Below, one piece after another: positions 44,811 to 57,734 of a DNA stretch of 64,000 nt. Below the pieces are notes generated by a model. That model was not told the origin of the DNA and did no database searches. It saw nothing but the letters and a program-made list of their open reading frames with translations. The translations under genes and the position numbers were made by a program. Origin of the DNA: Volutella citrinella (lineage: Eukaryota; Ascomycota; Sordariomycetes; Hypocreales; Nectriaceae); contig JAWZSP010000008.1 of the NCBI GenBank assembly GCA_034401135.1, positions 2,666,001 to 2,730,000 on the forward strand, in the 5' to 3' direction. Each line of letters opens with the position of its first letter. The stretch's first letter is position 1.

Positions 44811-46605
44811 TATGCTGATTGCTTATTCATCTTGGAAGTTAGCTAGTATATATTCTGTCCTCCAGCAATTTGTCCTTGGCCGCGCATTGCCCAGGTGTTG
44901 AATGCGGGTGAGAAAGATGAGACAGGCTCTATGGGTCGTTTTTGACCAACTGGAAGCCTTCTGACACGTTATTTTGAATGTTGAGCCTACTTTTTAAGAG
45001 GTTTCGTTTTACTGTATTTTTCCAGCTCACGATATGGCAGATAGGTAGCAACGCACAGTCCAACACCTGATTACGTCCTCATCAAGCTGCACAACGTAGA
45101 GCGTCTCATCTCTTGAATCGGCTTGCAATTTGAACTCTGCTGTGCAATGTCACACGTATACTCCACGGGTTATTGATCAAGCGTAACCTCACCCGCGAGT
45201 TCAGCTGCCTACCCTACACTTTCAAATCCCGAGCTCGGCTGGTGCCGGTTGCTGGACCTTGGCCGCCAAGCAGGCGTCGGGTTCCCCCCGAGTGGGGTGC
45301 CCTGGGCGACATCTCTGGCGCCGTGCAGTGTCACAGCCGAACCTGCATCCCGAGACGACGTGCCAAGGCTGACCCGACCCGGCCACCAAGGTCCGCCCTC
45401 CTCGTCCCGGATTCTTTCGCTCATCGCCGTCGCATGGCTTGACGGTCGGCCTCGACCGCCTCACCGGGATAATCAAGGCCTGATCTGGATGCTTTATTCC
45501 GGGTAGGATGGACGCTAGACGCGCCTGGATGACACGACCTGGATATGCGCGTCCTGAATGTCGTGTATTTCCTGGACGGCATCTGGCGACGGGAAGATGA
45601 AGCTGGGGTGCCACCGTGCCAGCTGGGCCAGATTTGCGCCGGGCGGCGTTGCCGATACCGTGTGCCGGGAGACGCAGCGTCACATGGGTGGGGCAGATTC
45701 GCTGCAGGCCGGCCCGCATTTTACGTTTTGGCGCATGACGGCATCAGTGAGGGTCGCCAAAGATGAGGCATGGCCGTCATGGAATACGGCTAGAAAATTA
45801 CAGAAAAATAGTGGATGATAGATGTTGACTGTATGAATGCTGACACGCTTTGAAATGGGTATTTCTCAGTGCAAAGGCAGTGCAAAGCTGGTGAAGCGAT
45901 CCAGTCTCGATCTCCCATGGTCGGTTCTTGGCCACTCTAGCGCCTAGTTCTCATGACGGCGGGACCCTCCCCTGGCGTCCCCAGTGCGTGGCGGCAGTTG
46001 ATGTCGGCTCTGTGCGTGGCGGCCGCAGAGCCGGAGACGCCATGGTGACCCCCCGCGATTGCAAATGCGGCGGCGTGATTGGGCGCGAGGCGTAGTGCTC
46101 TTCTCACAGAGGCATCCATTGGGTGCCATGATTCCCATCGGGGTTAGCAGAGGCCCTGGGGGTTGGCAATTTTCCCCCGCATCGCGCTGATTCAGGGCGG
46201 GGGAAATATTCTTACCCGAGCCGCAGGCGCAATGGCTCATCGTTTCTCCCATGCGCGCCCGGCTGGCGACTGGTAGGTTCATGCCGCCTGCGAGTGCCGA
46301 AGCCTGCAGTCGCATTCCACCGGTCTCGTACGATTGGCGTCTGTCCGGCGACTTTTTTTGTGTGCCCCTCCATGATGCCTTGGCTTGTGTTCCCCAGTCT
46401 GGGGCAGCGACTGAGTGCCACCGGGCGCCGCGGAGTGGTATATAGCTGCGCTGGTCCCCGCCTTGCACCTCGTCAAGCTCCATTCTTCTCCTCACTCATC
46501 CAAACCACAGCATTTGCTCGTGTCTGCTCTGCTCCTCCTCTTCCTGATAGCCCCGAGCATCGACCACACGTCTCCCCCACACACATCTCCCCTTCCCCCA
46601 TCACA
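44811..46605. other. intergenic, promoter of the ring-cleavage dioxygenase at right
   Basis: No gene seen. Several open frames in the GC-rich part (45200-45800 and 45900-46500) have no domain or splice support. The last 130 bases before the ATG are pyrimidine-rich (CTCCTC, CATCTCCCC), as common in fungal 5' leaders. Confidence 0.5.
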
Positions 46606-47637
46606 ATGGCCACCAACGGAAACGCCAACGGTGCCAACGGCACCACCAACGGCGCCGCCAACGGCAGCAGCAAGTTCGACCCCAACTTCACTGCGCACGT
46701 CATCGGCCTCATGGCCGAGACCACCAAGCCCCGCCACCGCGAGATCCTGACGTCGCTCATCAAGCACATGCACGACTTCTGCCGCGACGTCGAGCTGACC
46801 CAGGAGGAGTGGGTGCTGGGCGTCAACTACATCAACGCCCTGGGCCAGGCCTACCAGAAGAACCGCAACGAGACGTGGCGCGTCATGGACATTCTGGGCA
46901 TTGAGTCGTGAGTACCCAGAAAAACTTGGACGATGGTAGAGCTGGTAGCTGACTGACCTCCCAGCCTCGTCGACGAAATCAACCACACCGTCCGCACCGA
47001 CGACGGCAAGGCGCCCACCTCGTCGGCCATCCTCGGCCCCTTCTGGTCGCCCGAGACGCCCTTCCGCGAGCTCGGCGGCAGCGTCATCCAGAACATGCCC
47101 CCCAACGGCGAGAAGACGTACTTCCACGGCGTCGTCAAGGACGTCGACACGGGCAAGGGCATCCCCAACGCCGTCTTCGACATGTGGCAGGCCAGCACCA
47201 ACGGCAAGTACGACGTCTTCGACCCCGAGAACCAGACGCGCCACAACCTCCGCGGCAAGTTCCGCACCGACGAGAACGGCCGCTTCCACTTCTACTGCCT
47301 CAAGCCCACCGAGTACGCCATCGACACCACCGGCCCCTCGGCCGAGCTGCTGCGCATCATGGGCCGCCACCCCTACCGCCCCGCCCACATCCACATCATG
47401 GTCACCCACGACGACTACGTCGGCCTGACCGCCCAGCTCTACCCCAGCGACGACCCCTACCTGACCAACGACTGCGTCAGCGCCGTCAAGGACGACCTGG
47501 TCCTCAACTTCAAGCCCGTCCAGAACGAGCCCAATGGCGCCGTCCTCGACGTCGAGTACGACGTCCACCTCATCAACAAGAAGTACAAGCCTGAGAACAC
47601 CATGCTCATGGAGAACGCCAACCAGGACAAGTTTTGA
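46606..47637 (+). CDS. intradiol ring-cleavage dioxygenase (catechol/hydroxyquinol 1,2-dioxygenase)
   Basis: Fe(III) enzyme that opens catechol or 1,2,4-trihydroxybenzene between the two hydroxyls. Exons 46606-46907 and 46965-47637 give 324 residues. The iron ligands are visible: Tyr in STNGKYDVFD, Tyr in KPTEYAIDT, and the His pair in RPAHIHIMV. The N-terminal helical dimerisation part (KPRHREILTSLIKHMHDFCRD) is typical of the cytosolic catechol/hydroxyquinol branch, not of the secreted protocatechuate type. The substrate pocket reads DTTGPSAELLR instead of the common PTDGPVG, so the substrate may differ. The first 22 residues are a low-complexity NGAN/NGTT run encoded by a repeated AACGGC pattern. 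It could finish the breakdown of the aromatic products of the 18-32 kb cluster. Confidence 0.88.
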
Positions 47638-47904
47638 CAATCAAAGCTGTAGAGGCGGCCCCAGCCACACCGCTGTTGTACATGTCTGATTGATGATGCG
47701 GAAGAAGCGCGCGCCTAGATTATTGGTGTAGAGTGCACATGTATATATGTATCGCATGAGTTTGAGCCCGCTCAAGGGCTATGCGACCACGTTGAAAGCG
47801 TTGAATGAATACATAAAATTCTCATGTTATAACAAATCTTTGCTGTCGTGTCGCGTGTGATCTGGCGACGTGGGTCTAATTGATCTAATTCTATAAATGG
47901 TTCA

Positions 47905-49152
47905 TCAGACGGCGGGGATTGTAGTAGCCGTGTCTCCGGGGTCATGACGTCGACCAGGTGTAGCTCCCTCGGCAACAGTCTCCGCATCCCCACGACTGTT
48001 GGTGCCTCGTGTGGCCAGCGTTGTAGCGGTAGAGTATGTGGTGGCCTCGGTGCCCAGCGACTTTGGCTTCGTCAATAGAGTGCTCACCCCAGCTGAGAAT
48101 AGTGTCAGATTCCAGCCATGGGCTCGGAAAAATTGCTTCCTCATCGATTCCGGCGAGTCATCAACCGGCGCTGCTGTGGGCGAGGGCGCGGGTTGGCTCG
48201 AGGCGAACAGCCGTCGGAAGAGCGGACGCAGGGCGATGAGAGATGCGGCGATGAGAGCGAGCCCAATCTCGACAATCGACCATAGCGCAATGGTCCCGAG
48301 CCCATCTAGTCTTCAGAGTTAACGCGTGTGTTATACTACCAATCGCCAAGAGGGGCGCAGGGACGTACAGAGATAATTTGAGGCGCTCACATAGTTGACC
48401 AGGTACTTCAACCGGATCAACGTGGCGACGCTGGCGAATACGCCGAGACTCAAGACGCAGATGACAATCAGCTTGTGCTTCCATTGCATGTTGATCTTCC
48501 AAAGCAGGAAGATGGGCAGAAAGGCAGCGGTGAAGTCGACTGCGATGTTGAATGCCGAGTAGGCGATGCTGATGTTGTAAGTGACGGTGGTTTCGTAGCA
48601 CGGCGTCTTCACTCTTGTCGGATCCCAAAGCGCCTGTATCGGCGTGCAAATGCTGAGGACATATATAGCTGTGGCTGTTGACAAGGTCGTGATCAAGAAG
48701 ATGAGCACATAGAGCGTGCGAGTTACCCAGACGTAGTTCTGGGAGACGCGGAGAATGCTGAAGCAGACTGACGTCTTTACCGGAATGTTGCCCCAGACGT
48801 ACAGCTGCTGCCAGATGATGAAGAGCTTCCGGGCCTCAATCATCTGCGGGGCAGTCAAGTATTTGTCGTATGTGCCGAGTCCGTACCAGCAAGAGGCTGC
48901 GGCGAGACCCGTCGAGCCAAGGAAGAAGAGCTGCGATTCCAACGTGAGCGAGCGCCACGCAGGCAGAGCAACGAACGGGGGCAGACTCACCTGGCCAACA
49001 AGGCAGAGGTAGTCATCGGTCGACTGTTTTCCCAGGCTGAAGCGGACATGGAAGCGCATGCCAACGAGGAGGCTGCTGAAGACGGCGAGGAAGAGGCACA
49101 CGGCGAAGATGGTCCCGCCCTGGTCGTAGAGCCGGCTCAGTGCGGGTTCCAT
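47905..49152 (-). CDS. rhodopsin-like/PTH11-type seven-helix membrane protein
   Basis: Exons 49152-48991, 48930-48369 and 48305-47905 join to 374 residues. Seven hydrophobic segments are seen, the first being GTIFAVCLFLAVFSSLLVGM and the last near IALWSIVEIGLALIAASLIAL. Motifs typical of the fungal rhodopsin-like family are DDYLCLVGQ after helix 1, the WGNIPVKTSVCFSILRV loop, CTPIQALWDP before helix 5 and WKINMQWKHKLIV between helices 5 and 6. The C-terminal 110 residues are a Ser/Thr-rich cytoplasmic tail. No CFEM domain is present at the N-terminus. Ligand and role unknown; such proteins may act as receptors. It is convergent with the dioxygenase. Confidence 0.8.
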
Positions 49153-49944
49153 GGCAGGCGGCGAACTCGTAGGAGCCAAACCATGCGCGATACGATGATG
49201 AAAGAGAGCCGACGAGATGGGCGCATGCCCTTAAACGGGGGAAAAGCGAACGAGTAATGACACCGGGGGTATCGCGGGGAGACGTCGGGTACAGGATGCG
49301 GGAGGCGCGCGGGGTGTCTCCAGATTAGACTTTTAACGGCAACGGGCATCCGAACAAACGTAAGACCCCGGCGTCATCCTGCTCTCCAATGCTGCTCTCA
49401 ATGCTCTGCTTGGGTTTTGGTGCGGTGTGCGCGCCTCGGCAACTGAGACATTGAGAGCACACAGCCGGCCGAGGGCTATTATTGCCATGGACATAGCGAA
49501 ATTGCCTGCCGTACACCACCGCCGACGACGAAAGAAGCAAAAACCGGATGGCTCCCCTGGCCTTGTGGTTGGCCAAATACGGAGTACACCCCGGATCTTG
49601 AGCAGGGAGGAATTTGGAGCCTTGGCTAGGGATCCAAGGGAGAGCTAATCACGATCCCTGCTAGGATGCTCGATAACCTATATAGCCCTGCGCAGCACTA
49701 GCTCGCATCGGCAAGTGACAGTGACGCATCTCGCCTTGTTTCTTTTTGGTGAAGAGACGGCGCCTCTTGGGAGTCTCACATTGGCCCGCGGGCCTTAAGC
49801 GGCACATTCTCACTTGTCATATTACGAGGCGGTCTGCGGACGATGCCGAGGCTAGGGCACAGTGGCAAGACAGGATGAACGTATGGTATCTCATCAAACT
49901 AAGGTATTTATTTACATTAAATTCTTGGGGCACGATTGGCTCAT
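49153..49944. other. intergenic, no gene seen
   Basis: Promoter of the rhodopsin-like gene and 3' flank of the POT transporter. No other signal recognised. Confidence 0.5.
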
Positions 49945-51874
49945 CTAAGCCTTTTCGATATCGCGGGGCGCCTCGCGGTCGTCCTCCTCCTGGACCTTGT
50001 TCTCGACAGCGTTGGGCTGGTACGAGCCCTTGAACTCGGACCTCTGCAGCATGTTCCACTTGTCCTCCTCGGCGTCGAGGTGGCGGAAGCAGAACCAGAA
50101 GGCGACGCCGCCGACAAAGGCAATGACGGTGATGACGGTGTAGTTCCAGACCAGCAGGGGGTCGCCCGACAGCGGGGTGAAAGCCTGGCCGAGGGCGGCG
50201 GAGATGGCGCTCATGAAGAGGTTGACGCTCATGACGAGCGACTTCATGTTCTCGGGGGCCTTGGAGAAGGCGTACTCGTACGAGGTGACGTTTGTGAAGA
50301 TCTCGGCCAGGCCGATGAGCACGTAGGGCAGCGACTGGGCCCAGACGTTGATGTCGGCGGGGGCGCACTTCTCGCCCGTCTTGGGGTCCTCGTTGGCGTA
50401 CTCGCCGCAGGGGCTCTTGACGTAGATGAAGTGCTGCATGACGGCCGAGGCGACCATGGACAGGGCGGCGAACATGAAGCCAGTCGTCATGCGCTTGATG
50501 GGGCTGAAGTTGACGCCGAGCTTGCGCAGGCCGGGGTACAGGACGTGGTCGATAATGGGCACCATGATGACGATGGAGATGGGGTTGAGGTTCTGGATGA
50601 CGTCGTTGGGCGTGCCGTTGGTGACCATGGTGGACGCCTGCGTCGTCAGGTTGCCCGTCATCTGGTTGTAGGCGAGGAAGAAGATGGGCAGGAAGAGGAA
50701 GACCTTGCAGGCCATGAGACCGCGCTTGACCTCGTCGACCCAGGCATCATCGTAAGTCATCCACGAGGGACGGGCCGAGACGGCCACGTTGGAGGGCTTG
50801 GCCAGCTCCCAGTCGAGCTTGAAGGGCTTGCACTGCTTCTGGACGTAGACGAACATGTGCAGGAACTTGGACAGGACAGAACCGGTGGGCGGGCTGAGCT
50901 TGTACGTCTTCTTGCAGACGGCGAGCACGATGGGGGCGATGAGGAACAGCAGCGTGGGGATGAGGAAGGCGGCCCAGAAGCCGACGTACTTCTCAACGTA
51001 GACCATGCCGATCTGGCCAGCCATGGAGCCGATGTTGATGCAGAAGTAGAAGTAGAGGAAGACGCGCGTGTTGGTCACGGCCGGGTCGACGATGACGCGC
51101 TGGCCCTTGCGGACCTCGACGCGCATGCGGGTGTCCTCGTTCTGCTCGGCCAGCAGCGGCGACACGTTGGCCTTGAAGAAGCCAGAGCCGACGCATAGTA
51201 GTAGCAGGCCGATGATGAAGGCGGCGAAGGAGGCGTCGGGCTTGACGATGACGGTGGGGGCGGAGGCGGCCACGAGGACGACGTGGGCGATGGTGCAGAC
51301 GCCAATGGCGATGTGGATGGTCCAGAAACGGCCGAGTTTTGCATCAGCAATCCAGGCACTGGGTTCGTTAGTATTCGATCTTCTGTTTTGGAGAGAGATA
51401 TATTTATAGAGAGAGTACTCACCCGAAGAGGGGCATCAGGTAGGCAAAGAACTGGTTAAAGAGCGAGATGCCCTGGGCGGCTTTGGAGCCCATACCGAGG
51501 GCGCCGGCCTGGCCATCATGCTCGAGGGGAGCACCGGTGGTGGACCCGGGGGGCAGCTGCTGGCCGACAAAGTTGGTGTAGAGGACGGCGGAGCCATAGT
51601 AGGAGAAGCGTTCGCACAGCTCGACAAAGGCGATGGTGTACATGCTCCACTTGATGACTCCCGAGACGCGGGGAAGCGTGGCCAGCTCCTCCGCGGTGGG
51701 TGTGTCGTCGACATTGTCGAAGCTCACGGAGCGGGGATCAGTGCTACCGACGGTGTCCTTGGTGGTGATATCCATGGAGCCCTTGGCGGGGATCTGGGGA
51801 ATGCCATGGGTCTCCGGGTCGACGAGCCCGGCGCGGGCGATGGCGTCGTTGTCGAGGTTGATGGTGGTCGTCAT
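49945..51874 (-). CDS. POT/PTR2 family proton-coupled peptide transporter
   Basis: Exons 51874-51423 and 51358-49945 give 621 residues, with about twelve membrane segments in the plasma membrane. Family signatures: the ExxER motif in VELCERFSYYG, the PTR2 signature around GSGFFKANVSPLLAEQ with FLYFYFCINIGSMAGQ, and the second-half motif FTNVTSYEYAFSKAPENMKSLVM. Takes up di- and tripeptides with protons. The long hydrophilic N-terminus (about 80 residues, with TPTAEELATLPRV) is typical of fungal PTR2. Codon use is strongly biased to C at third positions, which also creates long antisense open frames that are not genes. Confidence 0.92.
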
Positions 51875-54800
51875 GGCTGCGAGGACTAAACTCTGGCCGA
51901 GATGGACTCGAACCCTGGGAATGAAGACAAAGGGCTATTGATATGGACCCTTGGTGGGGGGAGGTGAGGTGTCTGGAGGGGAGGCTCTACAGATCGATCT
52001 GTTTGCGACCAAGGTGGGAGGGCTGAGACATCTTATACTCGGACGTGGGAGCTCATGAGGAGCTGCCCGGACGCGGGGAAAGCTTCGAGATGGGTCAGGG
52101 TACCCCGTTGCCACCACACCTGCATCCCCGGAGGCGGCTCCGAGGCTTGGATGGGTGTAGATGGAGGCATCGTGTTATCGCAGGGGGGGGGCGGCGCGTG
52201 GGATCTGAGCTAAACCACCACGACAGAATCCACCGGGAGCACGACACCATCTCCCCTCGGCTTCGCACACGCCCCCATGAGAAGAGCCTTATCGGGCAGG
52301 GCAAGCCACAAGATTCGCTGGATGGGGAAGGGGGTCGCCGACAAAAGTGCCCCAGACAAGACTCTATCGTCCCAGAGTAATGCCATAGAACGGAGCTCCC
52401 ACTCGTACTACGACCGATGCCAAGAGTGCAACGTATGGGAAGGTCCCCTAGCGCACCTGGGACGAACAAGCCAAAGCGGCCACGGGCGGCCGTTGTGTGT
52501 GTCGTTGCAAGAGCGGAACTCCACCGGCGCCGACGCCCACGACGGGATCCTTGCTCGGTTCGTCCACCCGGCCGGGACACTTCAGGCCAGTGGGTGTTTG
52601 ACTGCGCAGGACAGGCAACTGGCCCGGCCGAGCGGCCGCGGTGGGAGGGCGCCACCGGCCGGACTGGCCGCAGGGGACACACGCTTGTGCTACTTGTGCT
52701 ACATGGCATCGTTGTGTCCTGTCCTGGTTTCGGGCCTTCTCCGTCGGACGCCAGTCGGCCATGGCGTTATGCCCGATGGAGCAGGTGGGCGGCGAGATGG
52801 GCAAAGAAAAAAAAAAAAGGGAGGCAGCCGCGGCTGGCACTTGGACGGCAATTATTGTTACTGTGTGTGAGGAGGTGGCGGATTGATTGAGCGTCTGCGG
52901 GAGCGGTCGTGATTGGTTGTGGATGTGCTCGTGATGTTGGTGAGGCATTGCCATGGCGGCTGGTGTTTGCAAACGGCTATTGCGCCACCGCGTCAGGGGC
53001 GTTGTTGCGCTGGCAAAAGTTGGCAGGCGGCGGCTATCTGAGGATACGAATTGCAATTGAGCCGAGGTTGAGCATTTCGAAGCATGTTCGGTGGTGATAA
53101 GCCCGTATTCGAGATTACAGGGCGTGCGCTGGGGCTGCAAGCACTTTGCGCGTCCATGTTTATGCTTGTCTACTAAGCGAGAGGAAACGGGGATCTCATG
53201 GGACTCCTGGTGGAGTTCTTCTCGTACCTGTAAAAGAGCCTTCTAAGTTCTGAGATCCTGTCCCCCTTGGTGGCAAGCCTTGCACATCTGCTGTATGTCG
53301 CCATCGTCGAACGCGGAACCGGGAATCCATCGCGGAACTCTACCCTGAGATTTGCGACACCGAAAAAGCTTGACAAGCACGCGAGCAGCCGCCGCCCCCA
53401 GTGGCCATGGGTGCCCATCCTCTTCGTCCCCGGCCGAGGCACAGTTGGAGGCCGGATCCGACGACCATGAACACCACTTCGCTGGCTTCCCGCTGCAAAG
53501 ATTGTCATGATTGCCATTTTGCATGCATGATAGGGCTAGTCACCCGCCGCCACACGACAAATGATGCTAACAGGGACGGAGTCGACTCTGGGGTCGGCAT
53601 TTTCGGCACATCCGTGGCGAACTGGTGTGGTGCTGGGGGTGCCACAACGCCAGGGACAAGGACGACGGGGCGTACTAGAAGGCCTGTGGAAGCCTCCTCC
53701 CCGGGATGCAACCAGGTGGCGACTTATCAGGGGATGGCGAAGAGGCCTGCAATCCCATTGTTCGCATCTAATTAGCTGTTAGCAGCCAAGCTACTCGCCT
53801 CTGGCTGCAAATAATCCTGTTTTTTCGCAAAGCTTGCTGTTCCTCCCACCGGCGTCTGTCCTCGCAGTCGCCGTTTCCGACCCTCCCCTAATTAGGCCAA
53901 GAATAGAATTGGATCGTTACATGGTGTGCGCAAGATCCCGCCTTGGCCATCGCCGCATTCCTTGGCAGCCGCCGCCAGGGCTCTATATCCGGCCTGTTGC
54001 CGGGGTCTCACTGGACAGCGCGTACCTTTAGGGGGCAGAGCCCCGTCGAGCACGGAAATACAGGGCTTGTCTCAGAAGTGAGCAGGCGAAAAGCTGGCCG
54101 AGGCACGCTACAAGGGACGTCCAGCGACTCCAGCCGCCGTCTTCCTCGGTCTGGACTGAGGTCGTCTGGCTTCTATTTCGTCCGTGGTCCGCCCTGAGGC
54201 CCGCATCCCAGGGACTTTGTCAAATACCGGGCGGCTCTTGCGGGTCATGCTTAATTAGCCCACCGTAGAAACTCGCGAACTTTTGCGTAGTCATGGTCTA
54301 TTATGTGGGTAGCCAGAGCTGGGGAGATACGATGGAGGCCCCCTCCTGTCAGGTCTTCTCGGCCTCACACGACAAAGATGCGCAATGGGATCACATCTTG
54401 GCCGCTTGAGCACCAACATCACCTCGTACTGGCCAGAAAGTAATTGTTCAGCCACGCTGCTTTCGCCAAGGAAGCAGTCGGCTTGTGTCGGCTTGGCAAG
54501 GCTGATGGCGCACGCCATTGTCGGGCTGTGTTGGGACCATGGCGTTGGTCAGCCGGCTGACTACTACCACTATTACTACTATACGACAGTCAGAAAAAGC
54601 TCATCAAAGTAGCAAAAGGGCCGTCGGAACTTTTGATGCTGGATGGATCTGCGGTTTGATGTTGCAACGATCGGCCATGCAACCGTCCTGGTGCTGTCCA
54701 AGCGCTCACGCTAACGCCCGCCCACTTGCTGTCCTTGGCAACAAGACCGCCAGGCCCTTTTGTTAGCGCCCATGGCACGCCCCAGGGGGGCCAGGATTCT

Positions 54801-56626
54801 GGAATAGGGTGAGGTGTTGTTGCAGATGATTCCCGGGGGCTTGCGGGGCCGAGACGGGACAAGAGACGGGACGAGACCGTCAACGCGCTTGGCATGCAAA
54901 GACCCTTGGCTGGAATCCTGATGCAAAGAAACTCCGTTGGGCTGTCGTCGGCTGAGCTCGGTGGATAGGCGTTACCCGAGATCAGTTCGTCTTTTGCCAT
55001 ACTAGATATTGTACACGAGGTGGTGTCACTGTGATAATCCGGCTTCATCATTACCAGATACGGCTTGTCTGTCTCGCACAGCACCATCCATATTTACAGC
55101 GCTGCGCTCTTATCAGCTGGCAACTACCTTAACTCCGTAGCTCGCGCTGCCGAGATCAATCCGCCACTGAGCGCAATGTGCAAAAATAGGGAGAACCCAG
55201 CGTTGTGGTCCAGGCTCCCAGCTCCACCAAAGCATGCAGCAATGCAGCAGCATCCGCCCTACCCGCCAGAGCCTTCAAGGAGGCGACAACTCCGCAGCTG
55301 CAAAACGCGAAATGCCCTTGCCCCGGACCCAGGCGCAATTGAGTTCCCATTGACTAAAACCTTAGATTAATGCATATCTGCGTCCATGTCCAAAAGTACG
55401 TAAAGCGATGGCGAGAGGCGTCTGGGGGAGTGGACCTCTGATGTGTAATGGAAACAGGCCTGGGTCATGATTGCAATTTACACCACCCACCACCGCCGCT
55501 GTCAAAGATTCCTCTGCTGCGGTGACCCCCCTCTCTCTGCTCACTCTTACGTACTCGCCTCCTGGATATGGAAAAGGCCCTTGCGGGAGAGCTTGGGTCG
55601 CCACCGCCTCCCCCGCAAACACTGTGTCAGCCACTGCACGCGACGGGCGAGCCCACTCACCATGATGAGATGGCACATGCAGGCGCTTCACCTAGAATGG
55701 CAGCTGGTAGTTATTTCTATCATGATTCCCGTCTGATCATGTCCTTTTGTGATTTTTGGTGGCCTGGTCCGCGGCGGATAACGTTGCCGAAATAACTTGT
55801 GCGTGCTGGTGATGGCGAGTTGACGATACTATTGCCAACAAGTCAAGGTTTGATATGCAACACGTAATTGAAATTCAGAAAACCCGTTAACTCTCTCGGA
55901 ATACGGGTTCAACAATTTTCGTCAATGATGCGCTGAAGGGTAAACTCGACTAGTGGCTCACGATGCATGTGAGAAACGGGCAGCTACTTTCAATGTAGCT
56001 CTGCGGCGAGTAGACAGCTTAGCTCACACGGAACTCGCCGAAGCAGAGAGATCCCAGAAGGTCAATTCAAATTATGTTGGAACCTGCCCAAAGTACAGAC
56101 AATTACTGGATCTGGGCTATTGTCTGCGGCACAGCGCCGGCCCGCAGATTTGTCAGGGATGCTCCGCCATGTTTTCTTCAAATGGCCATATGAGCAATTC
56201 TGGGGCTTCAACACCCCAAACCTCCTGGAGAAGATTTGTTTTCATGCCATCAGCTTCGCATCTTAACTGACTGATCGGCAGTCTCGGCTGCATTGGGCAT
56301 TTCGGGTTTGAGACCAAACCTGAGCAGCAGCCTACAGTAGCATACGGGTACGGCCAGATGCGGAACGAATTGTAAGTCTTACGCCATAGAACTTGCTGGT
56401 CTGACAATATCACTCCCAGGTTTGAAAGTCTTTAGCTATGTTTCGATACAGTCACAACGCCCTTTTATCAACGAGCAAGAAGGACGAGAAAAGTAGGGCG
56501 ATTCGGACCTATCACGTCAATTTACTTGTCCTATGCTGCTGGTAGTTTCCCAAAGACCCGAGAAAGAATGAACAGGGCCCATTCGCTGCCCATCTGTTTC
56601 AGAATTCAGCATGCCATGTGGGAGCT
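51875..56626. other. 4.75-kb gene-free stretch
   Basis: I find no protein domain and no set of exons that keep frame on either strand. Several frames of 80-230 codons occur because the DNA is GC-rich. A poly-A run lies at about 52805-52817. The left end is the POT promoter. Composition is mixed without strong AT bias, so there is no clear RIP signature. Confidence 0.5.
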
Positions 56627-57212
56627 TTACTTCTTCATGGCGACCTTAGCAAGGTCGGCCAGCGCCTCACGACGCTTGAACTTGGCATCCTCGATGACAC
56701 CTGCGAAGTATTGAATCAGCACTGCATGTCAAGAAGGCAAGGGAAAAGGTCATACCGGCGTCAGCGTCGCTGGAGAAGTTGCCGGTCCAGGTGACAAAGG
56801 TCTGGCCCTCGTGCTGGCCCGAGGTGATGGGGTAGGCGCGGACGGTGCTCACGACCGAGGTGTAGCTGAGAGCGGGCTGCGAGGTGATGACGCTGTAGGT
56901 GATATAGTGGTTGATGGTCTGCCGAAATCAGCAGCATTAGCCCTGCCTTGCTGCCAGCTCTCCAGCATGTGCCACGATCCGGGCCCATCTACTCACCGAG
57001 TGCTCCTCCTGCTTGACCTCGAGGACGGTGCCGTCCTTGAAGGTCCACCGGACAATGTCGGTGTCAGGCGACACGCCGCGCACCCACTCGCTCTTCTCGA
57101 GGGCCGAGTAGAACTTGGCAAAGTCCTGGAGCTTGATGAGGTGCCAGACGTCGCTGAAGGGCGCGTCGATGACGGCCGACTCGGAGACGGAGGTCGAGGT
57201 AGGGATAGGCAT
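56627..57212 (-). CDS. SRPBCC (Bet v 1-like/polyketide cyclase) family protein
   Basis: Exons 57212-56997, 56918-56756 and 56700-56627 give 150 residues, the normal length for a single START-like domain. The N-terminal strand and helix (SVSESAVIDAPFSDVWHLIKL) are characteristic of the SRPBCC fold, followed by RWTFKDGTVLEVKQEEHS, the paired strands ending TFVTWTGNFSSDADAG and a long C-terminal helix (EDAKFKRREALADLAKVAMKK) that covers the cavity. Binds a small hydrophobic ligand; no reaction can be named. The GVIEDAKF junction supports the last intron. It is followed on the same strand by the cupin gene upstream, 522 bp away. Confidence 0.78.
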
Positions 57213-57734
57213 GGTGAGATTGGATTGGTTCCGTTTAGTTTGATCGTGCTCGAGGAAGTGAGAGTATAGAATTTTTTTTTTCCGATTTCGTATCCACAAA
57301 ATTGTGTCGCCAAAGGGTTCGAATTGTCGACGCTTGCGTTGTGTTGCGGGGGTGAGGGGCAGAGGAATGTGGATAAAGCTTGAAACTATCCCGGAACAGT
57401 GTCGTCATACATCCATCACTTTCCTACCCTGGACTTCCTAATTTAGCCGGATGTGGTCACTGGCGTTGTTGCATCAGCCTTGTGCGCCCTAGTGCAGGTT
57501 AGCAATACTGTGTGATGATGGCTTAATTGGTGCTATGTAAATTATAGCAGCAACAGTTCAAGAAGAACGTCCAATCGTCGAATACACCATCCTTGTACCC
57601 CTGTTTTTTATGTCCTAATAATTCCTTGTATCTCAATGCTGTAAGATGTTTGCCTATTCGCCATGAATATCTTGACCTCTGTGACTTGACATGAAGCTCA
57701 CCTAGCAGCAGAACCGACGCGAGCTTGCCCTGCT
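57213..57734. other. intergenic, no gene seen
   Basis: Promoter of the SRPBCC gene and 3' flank of the cupin gene. A T-run lies in the SRPBCC leader near 57272-57282. Confidence 0.5.

Noticed and set aside
45209..46495. Several open frames of 80-180 codons upstream of the dioxygenase
   Set aside because: Overlapping on both strands, no domain or splice support.
46492..47640. 382-codon frame opposite the dioxygenase
   Set aside because: Antisense shadow with Val/Gly/Leu-rich low-complexity composition.
49936..51198. 420-codon frame opposite the POT transporter
   Set aside because: Antisense to a gene with strong third-position C bias; composition dominated by Val, Gly, Asp and Leu.
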